Assembly: GCA_030685235.1 (NCBI GenBank)
Contig: MU839099.1
Location: 124,001-188,000, forward strand
Direction of reading: 5' to 3'
Origin: Copromyces sp. CBS 386.78
Lineage: Eukaryota > Ascomycota > Sordariomycetes > Sordariales > Sordariaceae
DNA: 64,000 bases
Position numbers and translations under genes: made by a program. This document shows positions 23,112 through 33,738 of this stretch, piece by piece (position 1 is the first letter of the stretch; every line of letters begins with the position of its first letter). A model generated the notes under the pieces. That model was not told the DNA's origin and made no database searches. It saw nothing but the letters and a program-made list of their open reading frames with translations.

Positions 23112-24428
23112 ATGGCAACGTTCATCAAAGTTGCGGCGCGCTCCGCCCGCTGCCTCCCGCGCATAACGCCACGATCGACGGCGAGCGGCAAGAATGCCTT
23201 CTCCACGTCAGCACGGCGCCAATTGATGGCAACGGCAGGGTTTACCGAATCCCAGCTCATGGTACGAGATGCTGTGATGAAGATATGCTCCAATTTCCCA
23301 AACACATATTGGCGGCAACATGACCAGACCGAGGAGTATCCCAGCGAGTTCCACGCTGCTCTGGCGCAAGACGGATGGCTCGGTATCGCCCTGCCAGAGG
23401 CACTTGGAGGAGCCGGACTTGGTATCTCCGAGGCGACGATGATGATGCAGACAATTGCCGAGTCAGGGGCCGGTATGGCGGGCGCTCAGTCGATTCATGC
23501 CAACGTCTATGCTACCCAACCACTCGCAAAGTTCGGAACGCAAAAACAACTTGAACAGACCATTCCGAACATCATCGCAGGAAAGCTCCGCGTCTGCTTT
23601 GGGGTGACGGAACCCAACGCCGGTCTTGACACGCTGCGCCTAGAGACATTCGCCAAGAAACAAGATGATGGCTCCTACTCTGTATCAGGACAGAAGATCT
23701 GGATTACGTGTGCCCAAGTAGCAGACAAGATGATGCTTTTAGCGCGAACAACGCCGCGTGAGGAAGCTAAGAAGCCGAGTGAGGGACTGTCTCTGTTCTG
23801 CATCGACCTGAACAGATACGACCATCGGTTGAAAGTGAGCAAGATCAAGAAGATGGGCGGACGAGCTGTTGATGCCAATGAGGTGTTCTTCGAGAACTAC
23901 CCCATCTCTGACGATTCCCTAATCGGAAAGGAAGGACAAGGGTTCAAGATCATTCTCCATGGCATGAATGCAGAACGTTGTCTCCTCGCCGGCGAGGCAC
24001 TTGGGCTAGGATATGCGGCACTGGGTAAGGCGGCTGAGTATGCTCGAGAGCGCGTGGTCTTCCAGCGACCGATCGGACAGAACCAAGGCATCGCTCACCC
24101 TTTGGCGGATGTGTATATGAGGCTCGAGGCCGCGAAACATGCGACATATCATGCCGCTAGGTTATACGATGCGAGCAAGACGGATGGATCCATTCGACAG
24201 GAGGAGGTCGGAGTGGCATGCAACAGCGCAAAGTATCTGGCGGCGGAGGCAGCCTTTGCGGCGTGCGAAAGAGCCGTGCTAACCCACGGCGGGATGGGAT
24301 ACGCTGTCGAGTATGATGTTGAGCGATACTTCAGGGAGTGTCTGGTACCTAGGATCGCTCCGGTCAGCCGGGAGATGATTCTCAACTACATCTCTGAGAA
24401 GGTGCTCGAATTGCCTAGGAGCTACTGA
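23112..24428 (+). CDS. Mitochondrial acyl-CoA dehydrogenase
   Basis: Intronless, 438 residues, close to the usual family length once the presequence is removed. Residues 1-42 are basic and Ser/Arg-rich (ATFIKVAARSARCLPRITPR...), a mitochondrial targeting peptide. The N-terminal helical domain (about 45-155), the beta domain with the substrate/FAD-contacting VTEPNAGLDT and KIWIT segments (about 156-260), and the C-terminal helical domain follow in order. It oxidises acyl-CoA to enoyl-CoA with FAD and passes electrons to ETF. The position of the catalytic Glu in medium-chain enzymes (YEGT motif) is taken by APVS here. A Glu is present at 288 in GMNAERCLLAG, the position used by isovaleryl-CoA and long-chain enzymes. 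The C-terminal end RIAPVSREMILNYISEKVLELPRSY is a pattern shared by a large bacterial/fungal subgroup. Substrate is unknown. ATG context is CAACAATGGC. Confidence 0.93.
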   Translation: MATFIKVAARSARCLPRITPRSTASGKNAFSTSARRQLMATAGFTESQLMVRDAVMKICSNFPNTYWRQHDQTEEYPSEFHAALAQDGWLGIALPEALGGAGLGISEATMMMQTIAESGAGMAGAQSIHANVYATQPLAKFGTQKQLEQTIPNIIAGKLRVCFGVTEPNAGLDTLRLETFAKKQDDGSYSVSGQKIWITCAQVADKMMLLARTTPREEAKKPSEGLSLFCIDLNRYDHRLKVSKIKKMGGRAVDANEVFFENYPISDDSLIGKEGQGFKIILHGMNAERCLLAGEALGLGYAALGKAAEYARERVVFQRPIGQNQGIAHPLADVYMRLEAAKHATYHAARLYDASKTDGSIRQEEVGVACNSAKYLAAEAAFAACERAVLTHGGMGYAVEYDVERYFRECLVPRIAPVSREMILNYISEKVLELPRSY

Positions 24429-24866
24429 GAGAACCTCCTGAGACAAGGGACTGCAATGCAAACAGAAGTCTTTGAAAACATATCTCTATTATTTGTTTCA
24501 TTTATCGTCATCGAATCATCCGGAACGTGGTTGATGCCTTTGACTCAACGAAACATCATGTTATCAGTTGTCAATGGAGGGACGCGAAATCAGCTCGATG
24601 TGGTTGTGTTCCACTTGGTCAACATGGAAAGGTCAAGGAATCGCACTTTCCTCCTCCGACTGGCACCTTCCATCACTCAATTTTCTTGACGAGGCATTAG
24701 TTAGTAGGTAGCTGCACTATGTCTGATATAAAGGCAAGCATCCACCGAACGCTCTTTCTCTATAACTCGCCCCTTCTGACTTCAGTTGTAATCCAAATAT
24801 AGGTAACCAACCGAGCCTCATTTCAGACAAAAGGAGTCTTACGATACTTACGCACCAGCTCCCACC
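24429..24866. other. Intergenic region
   Basis: 3' flank of the dehydrogenase gene and promoter of the next gene. No gene seen. Confidence 0.5.
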
Positions 24867-25895
24867 ATGGCCCAGTCACATCAAGCCCCCGACGATTCAA
24901 CCTTACGTGCCCACCCTCGCGACTCATTGATGAACACTTGGATTCCCGCTCTATTCGGGTCTGCTCCCAGTCGGCTTCTAAAGCCTCCTCCCAGGCCCAA
25001 ACCACTTGATTACATCTACGGGTTGAACGTGGAGTCCACCTCAGAGCATACCACGACCTATACGGATCCCAAAGATAGCAAGTCGACACAATCCAAGACC
25101 AGCGGCAATACTCAGGCAGTACAAAGTTCAAGAAGGAAGAGCTGGCGTAGTCTGACCAGCGTGACCATGAGACGACTGAACATGTCTCGAGATTCTATCC
25201 CTCCGGCGTTTGCTTGGAAGTCACCTGGCGAGGCAGCAAAAGACGCAACTATAGACGAGGCCAAGTACAAGAACCAGAACCCCAAACACATGGATAAGGT
25301 ATCTAACCTTGACATCAACGACACCATTCTGCTGACCCAGACTTGGGAGATACAGAACACACTCCAGTGCACAAAGAGGACTGTAACGAACAGCCCCAAA
25401 CAGAAGCAAAACTCGCGCAACATACCTATGAGCACTCAAAGACTCGACAAAATCAGAGCTTGGAACGTAGCTCTTGAGAGAAGGCACCGCTTGCGACGCA
25501 GAATACGTCGGACAGCAAGGTCTCTCGAGAGATACCTCAAGGAAAGGGGCACTCCACCAAAACCTACCGAGACTGCCTGTGGGCCGGAGAATAGCACTGT
25601 CCAAAGCCAGCCCCAGGAGCTAGTTGACCAAAGCCAGTGCTCTCCAACAGACAACTCCGGCGGTACCACGATTCAAAGCAAGATTCCTTGGCCCGATCGA
25701 ATAGCCAAGATTTGCACTCGGTTTATGTATTTTGCGGGATTCTCGATCATTTTGGGGTCCTGTGTCGGTATTGCTATCGTAATATGTAAGTGTTCCGAAC
25801 CTAGCCAGTTCAAGATATCGCAGGCTGACTTGCTCAAGACTTCTATTTCTCCAGGGGCACTATCGGAGAGATACTGCTTTCTCTTCTGTCACTGA
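24867..25895 (+). CDS. Unrecognised single-pass membrane protein
   Basis: Frame of 342 codons from an ATG in good context (CACCATGGCC). I recognise no family. The first 270 residues are hydrophilic, rich in Ser, Thr, Lys, Arg and Gln, with a basic helical stretch at about 205-230 (ERRHRLRRRIRRTARSLERYLKERG). One hydrophobic segment lies at about 286-308. The end is unsure. A GTAAGT donor at 25786 and a CCAG acceptor at 25854 would remove 69 nt and keep the frame, ending at the same stop with 319 residues. A protein-like frame in another phase starts just after (25898-26155, with PVSEQ/PVPEQ/PSVSG repeats), which suggests either an unusual splice or a frameshift that cut off an original C-terminus. 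Similar architecture is common in fungal lineage-specific membrane proteins. Confidence 0.6.
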   Translation: MAQSHQAPDDSTLRAHPRDSLMNTWIPALFGSAPSRLLKPPPRPKPLDYIYGLNVESTSEHTTTYTDPKDSKSTQSKTSGNTQAVQSSRRKSWRSLTSVTMRRLNMSRDSIPPAFAWKSPGEAAKDATIDEAKYKNQNPKHMDKVSNLDINDTILLTQTWEIQNTLQCTKRTVTNSPKQKQNSRNIPMSTQRLDKIRAWNVALERRHRLRRRIRRTARSLERYLKERGTPPKPTETACGPENSTVQSQPQELVDQSQCSPTDNSGGTTIQSKIPWPDRIAKICTRFMYFAGFSIILGSCVGIAIVICKCSEPSQFKISQADLLKTSISPGALSERYCFLFCH

Positions 25896-26155
25896 TTATG
25901 ACGAATATGCGACCGATGGTAAAGCAGTATGTGGATGAGATCATATCTTCCCAGCACCTCTTTGTTCAACACTCTTTAGTGTCTGAAGACACTCCAGTGT
26001 CTGAACAATCACCCGTGCCTGAGCAACCCTCAGTGTCTGGACACACCTCTGCATCTACGGATGACAAGGCTGGGGCTGGGCCCTGGTGGTGGAAGGGATT
26101 TCTGCTCGCTGCCTCTATAGTGACAGTATCAAAAACCAGAGGGCTGAACAGGTAA
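25856..26155 (+). pseudogene. Possible displaced C-terminal exon of the membrane protein
   Basis: This frame, out of phase with the main one, reads GTIGEILLSLLSLIM and then MTNMRPMVKQYVDEI. It goes on through short repeats (VSEDTPVSEQSPVPEQPSVSG) to a hydrophobic WWWKGFLLAASIV segment and a stop at 26155. To join it to the upstream exon a phase-2 donor is needed; the only nearby candidates (25757 GTCCTG, 25790 GTGTTC) are weak. It may be a genuine exon, or the tail of a gene broken by a one- or two-base change. Confidence 0.35.
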
Positions 26156-26976
26156 AAGGTGGCAAGAAAAGCCTCTTGTGTCCCTGCATACCGGGGAAAC
26201 CTGACGTTCAAGACCCGAACAATGTCTGTGTGGTGTCGCGCATAGGTTGGAGTCGCCAAGTTACACACGACAATGTCTTCCCCAGAGATACTGTGTAGGT
26301 ACTTCAGGCTCCAGTACCCAACGACAAGACGCTGAACTTCCTGGAGACGTTCACACGGATAGTATCGCCGTTGGACCCCAAAGGGAGGTTTACAGAATAT
26401 CCTTTCTCAGCCCACTTGATACAATAGTGATGTTTAGCGGTCGATGAATCTTGGAATAGACACAATAGCCTCCTCAGTACGTCCCATGAATGCAACAGAC
26501 CTGTGCATCGGAGTGACATACCTCATCCTACTACCTTTGCCGCAGCCGCGATATAGCCGCGCTGAAGTGTAGTTTAGGACGGGCCTGACGTGCATCATGC
26601 ATATATCACTTTGCGCTGGTCGAGCGATCAAGCAAACAGCCCTACGGGACTGTAACACAACATCATCTGATCCTCTACAGACGCAGTTAGCGGCGTGATA
26701 ATCTGATAGATCTTCCAATGGTGATGTTGCTGGGTAAAAGGCTAGCGCAACTAGATCAAGTGCTGCGGCGCACAATCAACACGGGCGCTTGCGCGCTTGA
26801 ACTTCTGAGAATGTGCGGTGCACGCCTTGGTTTATGTAAGACGGGAAGAGGGGAACTGGGTTGGGGGGGGGGGGGGGGGGGGGGGGGAAAAAAAAAAAAA
26901 AAAAATTTATTTGAAATATGCTTAAGTAAAAGGTGGTGCCCTAGATCTTATAAATTTTTTTAAAACCGCACCTTTA
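26156..26976. other. Intergenic region ending at the assembly gap
   Basis: No convincing gene. The last 115 bases before the gap are a 25-base G run (26863-26887), an 18-base A run (26888-26905) and about 70 bases of AT-rich sequence whose quality is doubtful. Confidence 0.5.
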
Positions 26977-26986
26977 NNNNNNNNNN
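26977..26986. other. Assembly gap (10 N)
   Basis: Ten Ns flanked on the left by a G/A homopolymer region and on the right by a C run (26987-27012 with one G). The true length is unknown; any frame crossing it is meaningless. Confidence 0.98.
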
Positions 26987-27012
26987 CCCGCCCCCCCCCC
27001 CCCCCCCCCCCC

Positions 27013-28621
27013 AAAAAACACTCCAAAAGGGACTGGAAGAAGGAACGTTAAAGAGGGCTGGCGAGCATAGCGTTCCTTTTGTGTACTCAGCCCCTTGATT
27101 ACGACTCTCTCCCTTGCAGTGTGTTACCATGGGGCCAGCACTAACTCCAACCGAGGTTGTATCGACGTGTCGTTGAGTCGTAAGAGACAAATAATTAACT
27201 GTTGAATTGGGGTCCTCTAAATCGAGAAACGACCGAAGATTGTGGCTGGATGGAAGACCGCAGCATCGCCGAACATTGTCGGACTGTTTGTGAGCGACGA
27301 GAAGCAGCGGGAATGAAGTCATTATGGAGAAGAAGGAGATAAAAAGAACAGAAAGGACAGGGGGAGAACGGAAAATAAGGGACTCTTCCGTTATAACATC
27401 GTACTTCCTGTACCGTATATGCAGTGTCCGTCGTGGATTATGCTTGTTCGGAATAACCTCCTTCAAGCCAGGGCGCATGTGGCTTACAGCACCCAGCTAA
27501 GGTCCTCGATCCTGCACACCGCAAGGGAACTGTGGTGTCCAATGGCGAACAAGGTAGCAGTAAATAGTTAGCGGGCGAGAGAACAGAAAGACGACAGGGA
27601 ACTAAGTGCGGATGCGATGGTAGCGGTCCGCCTGGCTCGTCTGGGTCAGAAAGTTTTGGGAAGCGAGAAAATGGTAGGTACCTCTACGAAATCCGGCAAT
27701 CTGGCAATCCGGGGGTTCAGCAAGGACCTCATTTTGATACCCTCACCATGTTTTGCATCGCAGAGCCCATCGTGATTCCCTCATGTTGTACATCCCCCGT
27801 GCTCTGCGTAGATCATACATGACCTGGGGGATTTGCGATCAGTATCACATCGATGAAGCAGATCATTCACATATTTTGGTAACCAGTAAATCCGTAGACA
27901 TGTTGATTCTCCGAGCTGTTGGCTGTCGATAACGGTCGAGAGTAGCATTCGTTATTTCCAGATGGAGTGAGTGATAAAGAGCCATATCACGTTCAAAAGT
28001 CATTGTCATTGCGGTGTCTTATTTGGACACCTTCGATACGTCACAAAGGGGGGAGTGGGGACGGGTCCATCCGCCTCCATCCACAAACGAACTGGTAGGA
28101 CAAGCGTCAAACAACGGGAAAGATTCTTCACTACTCACCAGTTACAACGGCTCAAACGTTTTTTTAGTGCCTATTTTGCATAGATAACAATTGGGGGAGT
28201 CATGAGGTGAGGTGATGGGGAAAGCTGGTGGTGTCCGTGAGTGTTGATCCGCCGAAAAAAGCCAGACGGCCATAGACGGCCATGAAATTGCAAGGTCGAC
28301 GACATGGGCTTGAGCATCTTTAGCAGAGAAAGAATAGAGACATCTGACGTAAGTCACCCCCGCAAAGCAAATGAGAGATTCCACCTTGCTCTCGATCCAG
28401 ACCCGATCTTGCCAGCACCAAGCGCGATCAAGATGGAGAAGGACCGGGTCGATGCTGCCAGTCATTTCCTCACGATTGGCGGTGGATGTTCGTCTTCTGT
28501 TCGTTGGCGACCTAAGCAGGGCAAGAGCGTTCAAGAGGGTTCAAGAGGGTTGAGTGAGGAAGGAACTGAAGGGGTCCGAAGGGGGAAATTGTATGGAGGA
28601 AAGGCCCGGGGAGGAGTGCAC
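27013..28621. other. Intergenic region before the AT-rich island
   Basis: Normal base composition, no recognisable gene. A short direct repeat (TTCAAGAGGG twice) is at about 28529-28549. Confidence 0.45.
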
Positions 28622-28653
28622 TACCGCTAATTCTCGTTGAAATGGGATTTATC
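28622..28653 (+). repeat. Left terminal inverted repeat of the island
   Basis: 32 bp beginning TACCGCTAATTCTCGTTGAA, an exact reverse complement of 54876-54907. The leading TA is the proposed target duplication. Confidence 0.95.
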
Positions 28654-30402
28654 TAACACACAAGCAGTTTAACACATCTAGTAGAGCGCCTACAGCCAGG
28701 ATAATCTACGTAGCTAAACAAGGGGATTTTACTAGTATACAGGGATAGGATAAGTAGCCCCCTTATTAGCACGGCTTTCTTAGCAAAAGAGGGGGTTCTA
28801 ATAATAACCAACCTTTTAATTCCTATTCATTTTATCTTTCCTTTTATCAACACCAACTATAAAAACGATAATATCTTTAGACCGTCCCTCCTATAACCAT
28901 ACCTCGTATCGACCTTAGGCCTATCAATATCGTCTATATATAAAATCTCATACAATCTACATTATTGACTAGATCTAATTTCGTTTTACAAACGTAACAA
29001 AAAATTTCGAAGATACCAAAATTTTTACTATAAATAATAAATATAACATCGTTTATCGTACCCCCTCCTCCTATAATTTTATATACGTTACTAGCTTCTC
29101 CCTAGAAAAATACGGTTAGTATTTCGGCTAGGTTAAAAAGCGGTATAAAAAGATAGTTAAAAAGTATATATTAAATAATAATTATCTAATTAAATACTTT
29201 ATTAAATCGAAGGGAAGGCGCTAGTAAAAGGATAGTAAAGAATAATAAAAAGGCATTACTTTTATATAGGTAAATAAATTAATTATTATTAAAAACAATA
29301 ACAACGAAGCTAGAATAATAATACCAAAATCTAGGCCGGCGCCAGAACCGAAACCGAAATAAAATATTAGGATTTTCTTATACGACGATAGTAAGGACGA
29401 CGAACTTTAAAAAGGATTAATATTAATAATAATATTAAATTAGTTAAAATAGCGCTATTAAATTCCCTTCCCCCTCTATTTTAATATTAAAATTAATATA
29501 ATCCAACCCAATAGACAGTACAATAATAGCATCATAATCGGCCTTTCGAAGTAAAGATACGAGCTCAATCTTCTTAAACTTACTAAATCCAAATATCCGC
29601 CAAACCCTATACAAGGACCGTAATTAGGGAACCGTATAATTAGAATAATTTATCTACAATTCGTTAAAAGTAATTTCTTCATTAAATTTAAAATATTAAA
29701 TATTATTAATAACGTTAACGTTTTCAACTTACTCAAATTCAGAAAAATCAATTACCTACTAATTAATATTTTTAATCCTAATTTTATAGTCTTCTATACC
29801 GTCTAACCGTACAAAAATACTATAATCGACGAAAGACTTAACTACTAATCCGGGGTTTTTTTCGTCGAAAATTTCAATAGCTCGAATAATAACGTAAGTA
29901 AACATTATCCTTTTTATCAATAGGGTCCACTTTTCGAAGGATTCGCTAGTCTAAGCCTCTCTCTCCTCAATATAAACATTATATACTTCTACAAAATAAT
30001 ACTTAATAAATTTATTAATATAGGTATCGAAGGGTTACAATAAGGAGGTAAAACCGCCGGGTATTATAACCCTATTAATACTATATTTATCGAAGGCATT
30101 AAATACATCCTTTATTTTATAAAAGCCGGCAATATCTATAATAAAAAAACTTTTATCGTTATTAATACCCATAACAAGTACCAATTCTTTATAAATTCAT
30201 TTAACTATTAACTTTTCATTATTATAAACCGTTTCATTAAATTTGACTATAACGCTTAAATAATATACATTAATTTTATTTATATAAAAGGGTATTAGGA
30301 AAAAAAAGGGAAAATAAGCCTAGGGAAAAAGAAAACGAGCCTAAAAAAGAAAAAAGGAATTTAAGAAAAATAAAAGGCAAAAGTCCTAACTTCTCCCGAC
30401 TT
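28654..30402. pseudogene. RIP-degraded sequence, left part of the outer transposon
   Basis: About 1.75 kb. Bases to about 28860 are moderately AT-rich; the rest is heavily AT-rich with stops in all frames. Minus-strand translation near 29700-29900 gives short protein-like runs (for example EIFDEKNPGLVVKSFVDYSI), so a coding relic is likely, but I cannot assign it to a family. Confidence 0.4.
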
Positions 30403-30609
30403 TTACCTTTTTTCTTTCTTTTTTTCTCCCTATAAATACGCATAGTACTATACTAATCTACCCGCCTTAACTTAGATTACCTATTTACCCGCAAACAATA
30501 AATAATATAATATTAATATTCAATTTAAGACTTATACGCGACTTATAATTCAAAAATATAATAAAAGGGTAGAAAAAAAAAAGAAAAAAGGTAAAAAGTC
30601 AAAGGAAAG
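30403..30609. repeat. First copy of a ~180-bp repeat with inverted ends, left of element C
   Basis: The core (30428-30609) starts CCCTATAAATACG and includes CCTATTTACCCGCAAA and CTTATACGCGACT. A diverged copy starts at 52980, directly after element C. The left copy is also bounded by an inverted repeat: GACTTTTACCTTTTTTCTTT at 30403 and its near reverse complement ending at about 30600. Confidence 0.7.
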
Positions 30610-30614
30610 CCCTA

Positions 30615-30846
30615 TATCACAGGATTACCTGTGATGGCACATAGTACTGGGTACTGCATAGTCGAGTCCATTGGCTATTGGCTAATAGGACCGCATATAC
30701 GCACGTACTAATAGGCCTCGGTCTAGATCCGGGTACGGTACAACCTACCTTATATTTAGACCGTACTCCTCCCTCCTCTCCTTCTTTCCTTCCTCGTACA
30801 ATTACGTATATCCAACTATACCCCCAACGGTATTATCCCCGTAATA
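30615..30846 (+). repeat. 5' LTR of element C
   Basis: Starts TATCACAGGATTACCTGTGA and ends CCCCGTAATA, RIP-altered forms of TGTCAC...GTGACA. Matches 52748-52979 at equal length. Confidence 0.9.
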
Positions 30847-33523
30847 GTTAATTGTACCTTACTATTATACTACGCGTATACACTTCAAGATAAATTTATC
30901 GCCGCCGTCGTAAATATTTCTAACGAGCTCGCGATTTCGTCGCACCGCGATATACTTCCCTCTTATTGCACCGCGATATACCTCTCTCGTCGTATTGCGA
31001 TAAACCTCTTTTTCGTCGTTATAAAGTAGTTAACGGATATTGTTTACGCTATAAAGTAGTAAATATTTACGTTATAAGGTAGTAAGTACTAATTATAACT
31101 ATTTAAATAGCGGCCCTTATTATTAATTTTAATATCATTATTTCTATAATTAACGCTATCGTTAACTCTAAATACGAATAATTCTTCGAAAACGTTATAG
31201 AAACCTTTAATAGTACTACTTTCTAATACTTAAATAACCTAATTATAGAAGAAGTCTTTAATACCGCTTCTAAATTCGCTTAATATATTGCTTTTCCCTA
31301 CATTATTATTACTCTCGCCTAATTAATCTATACGGATTTAATTCAAACTAATACGTTCGCTAGCGCCGCCTAAAATTCTTTCGAAATTACCTACTAGTAA
31401 ATTATTAATTAAGAAAATACTATTACTAATTTTTAGCAAGAATTCGCCAACTTTTAATAAAAGGCCTAATAATTCTATAATAATTTCGTTATAATTAACG
31501 AAATTAATATTAAATTTAAAAAGATTATTGAAACCTAAATTAAAGCCCTTAAGAAAGCCGTTCGTAATAAAATTATTCTACCCGCCTCTATCCCTACTTT
31601 TAATTTTAATAACGAAATTACTATAATTATTCCGAAAATCCGTACGAATAAAGACCCCGCCATTTATATTAATAAGGATATTTTTACTATTAAATATATT
31701 AAAGCTTTCTAGGATTAGCGTAATAAGATTTAATTATATTAGTTCTAAAACGCCTAGTAATTCGATTAAGATAAGTGTTATAAATTTATACAAATCCTTT
31801 CGTACTTTGGAAGCAACGCCTTTAGAATCCTATTACTATATATAATACCTATTATTAAAGAGGAAAACCCGATTAAATAGAAGTAGGAGGATACGGAGGC
31901 CCTCCTTACCTATTTCGGCACTAAATATAACCGTATAAACTTTACCTTCGAAGTACGTTGCAATTTTGAATTATTAAAAATGACTAAGGGTACGAAATAG
32001 TTCGATTTTGAAGATAAGTTTATTATTATTATTAATAAATATAACTTTAATAATACTATAAAGACCTATTACTTAAAAATAAAGGTTACGAACGAGATCT
32101 GTAATACTATTGCCTACTAATAAAATACCCCAACTTATAATAATTTTAACAAATAATTTATCTTTTATCGTAAACTCGCTACCAATTTAGAGGAACGTAA
32201 TTAGTATAATAAAATTAATATTTATTTTAAGAACGGTAATATTAGTACTAATAATACTGCTACCCTTGAACGTACTATTAATTAAAGTAGTATTATTATA
32301 GAGTTCGATACTATAAAAGCCGTTAACGTCTAATTATTTTATATAATCGATAAAGCGGTTATTAATTACCGTATATAGAATAGTCTTTGTAAACGTTGTA
32401 CTAACTTTAATTATTACGTTTATAAATACTATAATAATATTAATACTAACATCCCTAAGGAGTAGAGGGAGTGCGACCGCTATAACCGTTGTAGTAGAGG
32501 CGGTAATAATAATAATAACCGTAATAGACCTAATATAAGCTAGACTAATTATAGTAATAATAGTAATAATAGCGTTCGTATTAATGCCGTTGCTACTAGT
32601 AAGCCCGCCGTTCCTACTATACCCCCTACTCTAGCCCCTGCCTAATTTACGGAATATAGCGCGGGAAATATGCCGCCTCTCTACTAAATTACTTAGAAAA
32701 GCTATTGTCTATAATAATAATAAAGGAGGAAGTAAATAATTTAATAGATTTAAAAGTAGTTTAATTTAAGAATTTAAATTTAAATAGCTATAATAATAAT
32801 TCTATTTTCCTTTTTATTTAAATTATTTATAGATTGCGTAATTAATGGAGTAAATATACTATTCTAGTCGATAGCGGATATTCCGCCCTCGCTTTTATCG
32901 ACCGCAATTTTATTATTCGCTATATTATCCCGCTATTAAAATTCCCTAAACTGAAGGTTTTATACCTAGTAAATAGTATGTTTAAGGACCTTATTACTTA
33001 TTATTATAAAATTTAGCTGCGGATCGGTTACTATATAAAAACGATCGTTATATTAGTTTATAACCTAGCCGACGACTATCCTATTATTTTAGGTATATTG
33101 TAATTCAAATTTTATAACTTTATAATATTATAGTTAAATAGTACTGTTACTTTCACTAACTACTATATAAACCGCTGCCTTCTTATAAATCTTTTACCTT
33201 CCTTATAGTACGCCCCAAAAGTTTGGAAGTACGCCTATATATATTATTATAAGACCGTACAAAATATAGCCGAAAACGACCGTTCTAACGCCTTAATTGC
33301 GGATCCCGCCTTAATCGCGGACTTTATTCCAATCGTAGACCCCGTTCCCGTTACAGACCCCGCTCCTATTACGGACCCTATCCCTATTATAATTCCTAAG
33401 CGGTCTAAGCCTACTATTTGCCGTATTATGGCTAGCTAACGAAGATTCGACCCCTACTATTGTATTATAGTACGTAAAACATATTTTTTAAACGAGCCGG
33501 TTAATCCCGTAGATATTAAGGAT
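30847..33523 (+). pseudogene. Element C gag and protease relic
   Basis: A gag-like region is followed near 32395-32520 by a damaged zinc-knuckle-like RCTN... segment and a CNRCSRGGNNN Gly/Asn tail. A retroviral-type aspartic protease follows at about 32860-33120, with the active-site ILVDSGYSALAFID intact. A linker of DP(V/A/I)P repeats lies at about 33295-33400. The frame runs up to the insertion point of element A and resumes at 41237. Confidence 0.8.
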
Positions 33524-33528
33524 ATAAC

Positions 33529-33738
33529 TGTCACAGGATTAGCCTGTGACATGCCCACCCTACACTCGCACTATGACCATCGTTATGGTACGGTCACGTG
33601 CAAGGTTATATGCGCGTACGGCCTGGCTTTAGGGCTCTCGCCCATATAGCTAGTCCTCCGTACATATCCTTCCTTTCCTCTCCTTTGTATAATAATGTAT
33701 ATTTTACCCTACCCCTAATAGTGCTTCACCCCGTGATA
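33529..33738 (+). repeat. 5' LTR of element A
   Basis: Begins TGTCACAGGATTAGCCTGTG and ends CCCCGTGATA. Less RIP-damaged at its start than the 3' copy, which reads TATTATAGG there; all three changes are transitions. Confidence 0.92.

Noticed and set aside
26960..27478. 172-codon minus-strand frame across the gap
   Set aside because: It includes translated N bases and homopolymer artefacts.
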